From contig CBFDEC010000049.1 in NCBI GenBank assembly GCA_965603725.1, positions 1 through 22,140 on the forward strand: a DNA stretch of 22,140 nucleotides, in the 5' to 3' direction. Under the pieces are notes generated by a model. It saw only the letters and a list, made by a program, of their open reading frames with translations. It made no database searches and had not been told where the DNA came from. Shown piece after piece: positions 1-7,840 of this stretch (its first letter is position 1; the number at the start of each line of letters is the position of its first letter). This stretch comes from JAGGSN01 sp965603725. Its GTDB lineage: Bacteria > Zixibacteria > MSB-5A5 > UBA10806 > 4484-95. Both the position numbers and the translations under genes were made by a program.

Positions 1-11
1 AGTCAATATTA

Positions 12-46
12 AGAAAATAAAAAAAGACCGGCAGTACGCCGGCCTT
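12..46 (-). terminator. Intrinsic terminator of the 271-residue lipoprotein gene
   Basis: Read on the minus strand, a GC-rich stem (CCGGC at 28-32 pairing with GCCGG at 38-42, five-base loop, stem extended by further pairs after one mismatch) is followed by a run of U residues (the A-rich stretch 12-25 on the plus strand). It begins about 25 bases after the stop codon of the lipoprotein gene, which is the expected place for its rho-independent terminator. Confidence 0.8.
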
Positions 47-69
47 AAATCATCCGTAAAATTCTATAA

Positions 70-885
70 TTAGCTTAAACCGCCAACCGCAAATTCCTCT
101 AATTCCTCCCAGGTAACATCCCAATTGTAAGTAATCCCCGCATAGGTCATGGCGCCATGGTAGCCTGATTCATTAAAAGTAATGGTAACGCCTACATCAG
201 CATCAATGTCGTTACTGGAATCTTCCAGATGGAGACTGACAGTCATAGCGCCGGTGTAAGGGTGAATATCATCATTGTATGTTTCACCAATTATAATCCC
301 AACGTCGTCATATTCAGAGTTATAATCGACGATTCCTGTTTCGGTTCCCACTTCTATAGCTAAATCTAACAAGTAGCTGCCGTTGATAGATACGGTGTCT
401 GAAGTTAAACCATCAAAATCGCCAACCATTACGTTTTCAAAAGCTAAAGAAGAATCGGCCGACCAGGACATGTAATAATTTCCAATTAATCTAAACTGAA
501 GCGTATAAGTGGTCGAATCGGGTAATATCTGGTAGTTTTCATCTTCGTCGATGAAACGAACGCTGTCTGATTGGGAGTACTCCATGCTGAAAAGGTCGCT
601 TTCCCGGCTTCCGTCTATGTAATGAGTCCACCAGCAGGTCGAGCTGTCAACACCATTGTACGTCGAATCAGCTGGTTTGGCCAGGCCATTAGCCGCGCCA
701 TAATATATGTAATAAAGCCCTGCAGTGACAGATTGACCAAGTTGATACACCATAAAGGATGTCTGGTCCTTTAAGTTTTCAACGGTAACTACGTTTTCTT
801 CATTAGTTGCTTTGTCATCGGCGCAACCGCTAAAAACAAATGCAGCTAAAGCGATGATTACGCCTAAAATCAGATACTTTTTCAT
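70..885 (-). CDS. Hypothetical lipoprotein (271 aa)
   Basis: A short basic N-terminus and hydrophobic stretch end in the lipobox FSGC (Cys at about residue 21), so the protein should be lipidated and anchored in the inner or outer membrane after signal peptidase II cleavage. The ATG is preceded by a strong ribosome binding site (AAAGGAGG, about five bases upstream), which supports this start. The mature part is acidic, rich in Asp, Ser, Thr, Tyr and Trp, and looks all-beta, with no catalytic motif I can recognise. The alternating beta-strand pattern near the C-terminus (about residues 180-260) might be a lipocalin-like or sandwich fold, but that is only an impression. It is a single-gene unit with its own terminator and is transcribed away from the sensor kinase across a 390-base gap. 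Function unknown. Confidence 0.85.
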   Translation of the reverse strand: MKKYLILGVIIALAAFVFSGCADDKATNEENVVTVENLKDQTSFMVYQLGQSVTAGLYYIYYGAANGLAKPADSTYNGVDSSTCWWTHYIDGSRESDLFSMEYSQSDSVRFIDEDENYQILPDSTTYTLQFRLIGNYYMSWSADSSLAFENVMVGDFDGLTSDTVSINGSYLLDLAIEVGTETGIVDYNSEYDDVGIIIGETYNDDIHPYTGAMTVSLHLEDSSNDIDADVGVTITFNESGYHGAMTYAGITYNWDVTWEELEEFAVGGLS

Positions 886-1276
886 TGTTCCTCCTTTTAG
901 TGTTTCTTTGGTTTAAATCTTTAATGTAATTATTCGGATTAAATGTTGACATCTTTAATTGGAGATCATGTTTGTTAACGCTCTTAAAACGGTTTTTCTG
1001 AAACCTAATACAGCCTAAGACCTTACGGTTCCTTCGTGGTGACAGTCGCCCCATTTAACTCACTATAATATTTCCGCAATCAGGCTAATAGACCGATCCA
1101 ACCATCATCAAGGTTCTCAAAGCGTAACGGCCAGTTGTATTAACACGGTTTGACTTAAACATATCAATTAACTTGCCGATAAAATAATATAATTTGGAAT
1201 ATTTTTTGTTTCATTAGCATGAGGTAAATGACAAATCTCAAGCTGTGGGAAAATCGACCATCGGCGAAAAGCGAAA
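886..1276. other. Divergent intergenic region, 390 bases, no gene
   Basis: This gap separates the minus-strand lipoprotein gene from the plus-strand kinase gene and must contain both promoters. I see the lipoprotein ribosome binding site at its left edge and a TATAAT-like element near 1187-1192 that could be the kinase -10 box, but no convincing -35 at the right spacing for either gene. Short open frames on both strands here show no ribosome binding site and read like random translation. No structured RNA family could be recognised. Confidence 0.5.
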
Positions 1277-4200
1277 ATGAAAGACGAAAATAAAACAACA
1301 AAAGAACTGATAAAAGAGTTGCCCTCGCTGCGAAGACATGTCTCAAAACCTGAGAAATCGGAAGCTAAAGGCAATCAAGCCCAAGAAACATCGGAAGAAT
1401 CAGAACAGATATTCAGGGATATTTTTGAAGGCGTCAAAGATGCAATAATATATCTGGATAAGAAGGGATTTATCATTAATGCTAATAAGATGGCCGTAGA
1501 AATCTTTGGCGGCACTAAGGAAGAATTAATAGGCAAGCGTTTCACAAAGATCGGGATATTTTCTCTCAAGGATATTCCACGGTTGATGTCCACTTTTAAA
1601 AAGATTCTTACCGGAAGAGAACCCAATATAGAATTAAATGTGAAGAATAAAAAGGGTAATGATATTTACCTGGAATGTACAACATCTCTGATAAAAACTA
1701 ATGGCAAAATTGATGGTATGATGATTGTCGCCAGAGACATTACCGACCGCAAGCAAGCCGAGGAAAAATTTTTACGGCAAAATGAGATGATAAGCAATAC
1801 TCTAGAATCCTTGGACCATCCTTTCTATGTAATTGACGCCAACGATTACACGATCAAATTAGCAAACTCAGCTTCCGGAATTGGGGAATCAACTGAAAAA
1901 TCAACCTGTTATGCTCTTACTCACAACAAAACCGAACCCTGCGGTGGCAGAGATCACCCCTGCCCCCTTAAAATTGTAAAGAAAACCAAGGAGTCAGTGA
2001 GGGTTGAGCATACTCACTACGATAGGGATGGCAATGCTAGGGTTCATGCAATTCACTGTCATCCCATTTTCGATAAGAAAGGTGATGTCGCCCAGGTCAT
2101 TGAATATTCTATAGATGTCACGGAGCACAAGCAGGCAGAAGAGGAACTAAAATCAGAGAGAGATAAGCTGCAAGGTATTATGGATGGATTAGCTTGTATA
2201 GAAATTGGCATCGATATCGTTGGTATTGACTATAGAGTCCTTTTTCAAAATCAGATCTTGAAAGAGAGGTATGGCGATCTTACTGGAGAGTTATGTTACG
2301 AGAAATATATGGGCCTGAAAAAACCTTGTTATTTCTGTCCTATGATAAAAGCAATAAAAAGTAAGAATGTGGAAAATGTGGAATTAACAGCTGTTGACGG
2401 TAAAATTTATGAACTGTATTCAGCTCCCCTCACAAATCCGGATGGAACCGTAGATAAAGCAATTGAAGTTATTATGGACATCACCGACCGCAAGCGGGCG
2501 GAGCAGGGGCTGCGGGAAAGCGAAGAGAAACTGAGCAGCATCATCGAACACAGTAATGAGATGTTTTATATCCATGACACCAATCATACGCTAACCTATG
2601 TTAGTCCTTACTCAATTGAAATCTTTGGCTACACACCGGAAGAGATGATGGCAAAGTGGACTAAATTAGTTACTGATAATGCCATAAACCAGATTGGATT
2701 TGAACTTACCGAGAAAGCGATAACGACCGGCAATAAGCAGGAGCCTTATGTTCTTGAAATTATGAGAAAAGATGGGGAAATGATACTGGTTGAAATAGAT
2801 GAATCTCCCATCAAAGATGAAAATGGACAGGTTATCGGAATAACCGGCGCTGTTAGAGATATCACCGAACGTTTGAAAAAAGAAGAAGTGCTGCAGGATG
2901 GCGAGGAACGATATCGGCGAATTGGCACGGCCATTATCGATTACATTTATACTGTACGCGTGGAGGAGGGCCGCCCCGTGGAGACGACGCATGGGGAAGC
3001 TTGTTTTGCGGTGACCGGCTACACGAGCCATGAATTCGATACTGATCCATATCTATGGATCAGGATGGTTATGGAGGAAGATCAAAACCTTGTGCGGGAA
3101 TATGCCTCGCATATTTTATCAGGACATACACTGGAGCCTATCGAGCATCGCATCATACGGAAAGATGGCGCCTTGCGCTGGGTAAAGAATACTCCTGTAC
3201 CTCATTATGACGCCAATGGCAACCTGCTTTCCTATGACGCCCTAATCAGCGACATCACCGAACGGAAGCTGGTGGAAAATTTGCAGCACGCATTATTCAG
3301 GATTTCTGAGTCAGTCAGCCAAACAAGTAATTTCGAAGAACTTTTAAAAATTATTCATGAAACTCTTGGCACTTTGATTGATACTACCAATCTCCACATC
3401 GCTCTCTACGATGCGGAGAAAGATTCATATTCCTTCCCTTATTGTATTGATCAATACGAAGAGACTGATTTCGCACCTCAACAGCTCAGGAAAAGTCTTA
3501 CTGACTACGTTCGAAGAACAGAAAAGTCGATTATAGTAAATGAACAGACTCATAATATGCTAATTAATGCCGGTGAAGTAGAATTAATCGGGCGGCCATC
3601 GCCAATCTGGTTAGGTGTGCCGCTAAAAACTCCAGATGGTATTATAGGCGTTGTGGTGGTGCAAAGCTACAGTGACCCCAAAGCCTATTCAGAAGCAGAT
3701 CTTGATATCATGACATTTGTGTCTGATCATATTGCTATGGCAATTGAGCGCAAGCGGGCGGAGGAGGCGCTACGGAGTAGCGAGGAGCGCTATAGAGCGA
3801 TATGGGAAAACTCACCCACCGGCATCTCTCTTACCGACAGAGATGGTGTATATCATTATGTAAACCCAGCTTATTGCAATACTTACGGCTATACCAGGGA
3901 ACAGCTTATTGGTCGTCCATTTTATGAGTTAATAATACGACCAGAGGATAAAGAAGATCGCAGGAAAAGTCATACTGAAAAATTTGAAGACGGCAAGCCA
4001 ATACCTCTGGGTGAGGTGGAATTTATTAAAAGTAACAGCGAGCCTATCTGGATCCAGTTTACCGGAGATTTTGTAAAAGAAAATAATGCTATCAAGTACT
4101 TAGTCTCTATGAATATTGATGTAACGAAACATAGGCAGGCCCAGGCGGCGCTTAAAGAATCCGAAAACCGCTACCATGAGCTGTTTGATTCTGTAATGGA

Positions 4201-5659
4201 AGGCATCGGCTTAGTGGATGAAAACGAAATTATCAAATTCTGTAATCCAGCTTTTGCCAGGATATTTGAGGGAGATTCAGTAAATGATATGCTGGGCAAA
4301 AATCTTCTCGACTATTTTCCTCAAAGTCAAAAAGAGATTATTCTTTCAGAAACTGTACAAAGGAAAAAAGGGGAAAGTTCTCAATACGAATTAGAAATAA
4401 TAACCGCCAAAGGCCGGAAAAGGATTATCTTTGTATCCATAACGCCAAGATTTGATGATAATAATGACTACATCGGCGCTTTTGGCTCGGTTCTGGATAT
4501 CACGGAAACCAAACGTCTGCAGGAATTCGCCTCCCGAGCCGAACGCCTTGAAACCGCGGGCAGGATTGCCGGGCAGGTGGCTCACGATTTTAACAATCTT
4601 TTGGGACCAATGATAGCCTATCCTGATCTCATAAGAAACGAACTTTCAAAAGATCACTCTGCTGTTCAGCTATTAAACGATATAGAGAAAGCGGCCGGGA
4701 CAATGGCCGATATCAATCAGGAGCTGCTTACGCTAAGCAGAAGAGGACATTATACTCTGGAAATCATAAGCTTGAATGATATAATCACTCAAGCTCTTGA
4801 CCAGGTTGAACAACTGTCAACCACTCTTTATATCGAAACCGATTTAGACCAAAACCTGATGAATATTAAAGCCGGATCGTCGCAAATCTTACGCGTGATT
4901 TCAAATTTGATTAGCAATGCCCGGGATGCAATGCAGAATAAAGGATATCTATTCATTAAAACCGAAAACTATTATGTTGATGAAGTTTCCGGAAAGTTTG
5001 GGCGTGTCCCCAAAGGCGAATATGTTAAAGTTACCATCACCGACACAGGTTGCGGTATCCCAGAAGACGTTCTACCCAAAATATTTGATCCATTTTATAC
5101 CACCAAAACCTCCGATAGACGCAGAGGTTCGGGGTTGGGCTTAAGCGTTGTCAATGCTGTAATTGAAGATCATGGCGGCTATATCGATATCCAAACGAAA
5201 CCGGGACAGGGAACTTCATTCTACCTCTATTTCCCTATTACACGGGAATCAGTCGAAATGGCAACATCAGATAAAATCATCGGCGGCGCTGAGAGCATTC
5301 TTGTCGTGGATGACGATACATTGCAGAGGGAAGTGGCTCTTAATCTTCTGGCAAAGCTAGGATATGAAGTAACTGCCGTAGAGCGCGGCGAAAGGGCTAT
5401 TGAATATCTAAAGGAAAATCCTCAGGATTTGTTAGTTCTGGATATGATTATGCCCAATGGCATTGATGGCGCTGAGACATATCAGCGGGCGCTTGAAATC
5501 AATCCGGAACAAAAAGCAATAATCGTCTCGGGATACGCTGAGACCGAACGAGTCAATTTAGCCATGAAACTCGGCGCCGGCTCATTTATAAGAAAACCGC
5601 TGACAATGAAAGTTATTGCCCGAGCTATAAGGGAAGAGTTGGAAAGAGTATTGGCGTAA
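1277..5659 (+). CDS. Soluble hybrid histidine kinase: seven PAS domains, GAF, HisKA, HATPase, receiver
   Basis: This 1460-residue protein is a multi-input sensor kinase with no transmembrane segment, so it should sense cytoplasmic signals. Domains in order (approximate residues): a short charged N-terminal segment typical of PAS kinases; PAS1 43-160; PAS2 166-290; PAS3 293-405; PAS4 415-530; PAS5 545-660; GAF 668-825; PAS6 838-950; PAS7 958-1076; HisKA with phospho-acceptor His1103 in a VAHDFNNLL box (HPK4-like); HATPase with the N-box Asn1214, the DTGCGIP G1 box and the GSGLGLS G2 box; C-terminal receiver with phospho-acceptor Asp1389 and the conserved KP near the end. Most PAS domains end in a DIT[DE]R-type junction helix. 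PAS2 and PAS3 each carry a cysteine triad. The start is chosen because the first residues match the usual N-terminus of such kinases; the ribosome binding site is weak. No separate response regulator gene lies nearby, so phosphotransfer may end at its own receiver or go to an unlinked partner. Confidence 0.93.
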   Translation: MKDENKTTKELIKELPSLRRHVSKPEKSEAKGNQAQETSEESEQIFRDIFEGVKDAIIYLDKKGFIINANKMAVEIFGGTKEELIGKRFTKIGIFSLKDIPRLMSTFKKILTGREPNIELNVKNKKGNDIYLECTTSLIKTNGKIDGMMIVARDITDRKQAEEKFLRQNEMISNTLESLDHPFYVIDANDYTIKLANSASGIGESTEKSTCYALTHNKTEPCGGRDHPCPLKIVKKTKESVRVEHTHYDRDGNARVHAIHCHPIFDKKGDVAQVIEYSIDVTEHKQAEEELKSERDKLQGIMDGLACIEIGIDIVGIDYRVLFQNQILKERYGDLTGELCYEKYMGLKKPCYFCPMIKAIKSKNVENVELTAVDGKIYELYSAPLTNPDGTVDKAIEVIMDITDRKRAEQGLRESEEKLSSIIEHSNEMFYIHDTNHTLTYVSPYSIEIFGYTPEEMMAKWTKLVTDNAINQIGFELTEKAITTGNKQEPYVLEIMRKDGEMILVEIDESPIKDENGQVIGITGAVRDITERLKKEEVLQDGEERYRRIGTAIIDYIYTVRVEEGRPVETTHGEACFAVTGYTSHEFDTDPYLWIRMVMEEDQNLVREYASHILSGHTLEPIEHRIIRKDGALRWVKNTPVPHYDANGNLLSYDALISDITERKLVENLQHALFRISESVSQTSNFEELLKIIHETLGTLIDTTNLHIALYDAEKDSYSFPYCIDQYEETDFAPQQLRKSLTDYVRRTEKSIIVNEQTHNMLINAGEVELIGRPSPIWLGVPLKTPDGIIGVVVVQSYSDPKAYSEADLDIMTFVSDHIAMAIERKRAEEALRSSEERYRAIWENSPTGISLTDRDGVYHYVNPAYCNTYGYTREQLIGRPFYELIIRPEDKEDRRKSHTEKFEDGKPIPLGEVEFIKSNSEPIWIQFTGDFVKENNAIKYLVSMNIDVTKHRQAQAALKESENRYHELFDSVMEGIGLVDENEIIKFCNPAFARIFEGDSVNDMLGKNLLDYFPQSQKEIILSETVQRKKGESSQYELEIITAKGRKRIIFVSITPRFDDNNDYIGAFGSVLDITETKRLQEFASRAERLETAGRIAGQVAHDFNNLLGPMIAYPDLIRNELSKDHSAVQLLNDIEKAAGTMADINQELLTLSRRGHYTLEIISLNDIITQALDQVEQLSTTLYIETDLDQNLMNIKAGSSQILRVISNLISNARDAMQNKGYLFIKTENYYVDEVSGKFGRVPKGEYVKVTITDTGCGIPEDVLPKIFDPFYTTKTSDRRRGSGLGLSVVNAVIEDHGGYIDIQTKPGQGTSFYLYFPITRESVEMATSDKIIGGAESILVVDDDTLQREVALNLLAKLGYEVTAVERGERAIEYLKENPQDLLVLDMIMPNGIDGAETYQRALEINPEQKAIIVSGYAETERVNLAMKLGAGSFIRKPLTMKVIARAIREELERVLA

Positions 5660-5816
5660 AAACCGCGGCATCGATACATTAATTACTCTTCTGAATCCGG
5701 TACATCCTTTTCAGACAAAATCCTGCATTTCTTGTTGTAAATAATGCTTGTTAATCTAAATAAAATTATTATATTTGTAATTGGCGATTAATGCTTTCAT
5801 AATATGGATGTTAGTT

Positions 5817-7490
5817 ATGAAATTGGTTAAAATTCCAACAATGTTTATAGTTATATTTTCCATTGTTACTGCATTCAGCCAGGTTCCATACGAAACTCAA
5901 CCCGATTGGTTATCGGTTGAGGATTCGGATTACGGCACTGGCTGTGCCTTTGATGATATCAATGCCGACGGCTTTATCGACCTGGCGGTATCAAACGGCA
6001 ATGATATGGCTTTAGCGCCGAATTATATTTATATAAATCAAGACGGCGTTTTACCCAATGCCGCTTCCTGGATTTCTGATGATGAGAGATTATCCGGCCA
6101 CTGCGAGTTTGGAGATATTAACGGCGATGGCTATCCGGAATTAATGGTGGCTAATTACATTTCCCCGGGTTGGGAACCGGCAACAGTACAGGTATATTAC
6201 AATGATAACGGTATTCTTGAAACATACCCCTCCTGGGAAACCAGCGATTCGATCTATTCCTTCAGGGCATCATTTGGCGATGCCGATAGCGACGGCGACC
6301 TTGATTTAGCTGTTGCCACCGGGGAAGCCTATCATAACGTACATGAACAGAATCTTATTTATTATAATATAGACGGCCTTTTACAGACTGATCCTGGTTG
6401 GGTTTCGGATGACTACGATGCCAGCTATGATGTTCAATTTGTGGATATTGATGACGATGACGATCTGGATGTGGCTTTTCTTACCTCCGGCGGACCGGTA
6501 AAAATCTATTATAATTATGGCGATTCCATCGAGACAACACCGGCTTGGCAGTCAACTATTATTGATAATGGGAACTCCTTTGATTTCGCCGACCTAAACG
6601 GCGACGGCTATCTGGATCTGGGCGTTGCCTATAATACCCAGCATAACGGTTCGGGCCGATTTGTAATTTATTATTCTGAAAACGGTATGCTTCATACATA
6701 CGCGGATTGGTTTTCGTCATCGTCCGGTTATGGCTCTGAAGCGGTTTTTTCCGACGTGGATAACGACGGCGATTACGATCTTGTAACCGGTCGCTGGTTC
6801 GGTTTGATTTATATTTACCTTAATGATTCCGGAGTATTCAGTAACAGCCCCGATTGGATTTCCAGCCCTGATTTTCAATTGGTTGTCGAAAACATCGATT
6901 TTGGCGATGTTGATAACGGCGCCGAGATAACCGCCTCGGAGACTTTCCCTGGCAACGGTCAACAACGGTTGTTCTACTTAGGCAACCGGAGCCTTCAAGG
7001 TATTGAATATATTATGGTTGATGGACAATATCTTCTGCAAACCGAATACTGCTGTCATCTAAAAAACGGCTGGGTATCACTTAACGCTGCGCCTGTTGAT
7101 AGCGTCAATATCCGGTATCGTTCTTCTCCTCACAAGGATATGGCAGTCTCCAACTGGGACGGGGCCACCTATATATTCACTAACACCGGCATTACCAAAA
7201 TTGCCGGAAGCATCGCTCAGGCGCCTTCAACGATTTCATTACATTCGGCCTATCCCAACCCATTCAATAACATGACAACAATCGCTTATTCATTATCGGA
7301 ACCGCAGTTTGTAATTCTTAAGGTATATGACCTGCTTGGCAGGGAGGTTCAAACGCTGGTGAATGTCAAACAACCAGCAGGCTGTTATCAGGTGGCCTGG
7401 AATGCCGGCTCCTTTGTATCGGGCATATATTTCTACAGTATTCAAGCTGGTAATTATATCGATACAAGAAAAATGATATTGTTGAAATGA
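5817..7490 (+). CDS. Secreted FG-GAP/VCBS-repeat protein with T9SS type-A sorting domain
   Basis: I start at ATG 5817 (557 residues) because it opens directly into a signal peptide (basic start, hydrophobic core, likely cleavage after AFS). The frame is open upstream to a TTG at 5781 and an ATG at 5808, which are less likely. The body consists of at least six FG-GAP/VCBS-type repeats, each with a calcium-loop-like motif such as DINGDGYPEL, DADSDGDLDL, DIDDDDDLDV or DVDNDGDYDL. These usually fold as a beta-propeller, as in integrin-alpha-like proteins. The last repeat is degenerate (GDVDNGAEI). About 85 C-terminal residues, beginning with SAYPNPFN and ending in KMILLK, form a type-A T9SS sorting domain, so the protein should cross the outer membrane and be surface-attached or released. 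It lies 157 bases after the kinase on the same strand, with no clear promoter or terminator between them. Its ligand is unknown; adhesion is a plausible role. Confidence 0.88.
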   Translation: MKLVKIPTMFIVIFSIVTAFSQVPYETQPDWLSVEDSDYGTGCAFDDINADGFIDLAVSNGNDMALAPNYIYINQDGVLPNAASWISDDERLSGHCEFGDINGDGYPELMVANYISPGWEPATVQVYYNDNGILETYPSWETSDSIYSFRASFGDADSDGDLDLAVATGEAYHNVHEQNLIYYNIDGLLQTDPGWVSDDYDASYDVQFVDIDDDDDLDVAFLTSGGPVKIYYNYGDSIETTPAWQSTIIDNGNSFDFADLNGDGYLDLGVAYNTQHNGSGRFVIYYSENGMLHTYADWFSSSSGYGSEAVFSDVDNDGDYDLVTGRWFGLIYIYLNDSGVFSNSPDWISSPDFQLVVENIDFGDVDNGAEITASETFPGNGQQRLFYLGNRSLQGIEYIMVDGQYLLQTEYCCHLKNGWVSLNAAPVDSVNIRYRSSPHKDMAVSNWDGATYIFTNTGITKIAGSIAQAPSTISLHSAYPNPFNNMTTIAYSLSEPQFVILKVYDLLGREVQTLVNVKQPAGCYQVAWNAGSFVSGIYFYSIQAGNYIDTRKMILLK

Positions 7491-7540
7491 TAACGCTGTA
7501 GTTTTGTTTCTTCTGTAAGATAAATTGTATTTTCAATATC

Positions 7541-7770
7541 AAATTAACCCGGATTTTGCGGTTGAACAATCAAAAATAACAAGCAACTTATTGTAACACA
7601 ACGCGTAGGGCCGTCCTAAACGGATCCGTATGGATATCGCTATACGCCCCTACTGCAACTTTTTTGTTATCATTATTTCTTTAAGCCTGTTTGATAATTC
7701 TATATTAGTGAGCTGCTTGATTTACTTTATCCATCTTACAATTCTTTAACCGCAAAATCTGGGTTTAAAG
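7541..7770. repeat. Nested inverted-repeat element (230 bases)
   Basis: Two 30-base arms, 7541-7570 and 7741-7770, are inverted copies that match at 23 of the inner 27 positions around the core AACCGCAAAAT (right arm) and its complement (left arm). Two of the four mismatches (7551/7760 and 7564/7747) become G-U pairs if the plus strand is transcribed, but A-C mismatches on the minus strand. Inside are further nested complementary pairs: ATAACAA near 7575 with TTGTTAT near 7665, and GTAGGG-CGT at 7605-7614 with ACGCCCCTAC at 7644-7653. No open frame is present. It could be a MITE-like or REP-like mobile repeat, or a structured 3' untranslated region. I see no clear target-site duplication. Confidence 0.6.
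7605..7653. repeat. REP-like palindromic core inside the inverted-repeat element
   Basis: Ten-base arms GTAGGGCCGT (7605-7614) and ACGCCCCTAC (7644-7653) pair at nine of ten positions. Between them is a second small hairpin, ATCC-GTAT-GGAT. It is noticeably more GC-rich than the surrounding spacer. Short palindromes with GTAGGG/CCCTAC arms occur as dispersed intergenic repeats in some environmental genomes; whether this one is dispersed here cannot be judged from one window. Confidence 0.5.
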
Positions 7771-7791
7771 ACTGTTATTTATTCAAATGAT

Positions 7792-7821
7792 AAAAAAAGG
7801 CCCCCATAGCGAGGGCCTTTT
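7792..7821 (-). terminator. Strong hairpin terminator, probably bidirectional
   Basis: A seven-base perfect stem AAGGCCC (7797-7803) / GGGCCTT (7813-7819) has a nine-base loop. It is followed on the minus strand by a run of U (A tract 7792-7798) and on the plus strand by a shorter U-rich tail. It begins about 20 bases beyond the stop codon of the minus-strand gene ending at 7841, which it should terminate. It could also stop plus-strand transcripts from the VCBS-repeat gene. Confidence 0.85.
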
Positions 7822-7840
7822 GTGTAAGCATAGTATAATC

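Noticed and set aside
945..950. TTGACA on the plus strand upstream of the kinase
   Set aside because: No -10 box lies at 15-19 bases, and the kinase start is over 300 bases away.
960..1080. Possible riboswitch or structured leader upstream of the lipoprotein gene on the minus strand
   Set aside because: No known riboswitch consensus (c-di-GMP, cobalamin, fluoride, preQ1) fits, and the local complementarity is weak.
1164..1374. Overlapping minus-strand open frames around the kinase start
   Set aside because: They lie opposite the kinase start, lack ribosome binding sites and have no coding character; kinase reading is far stronger.
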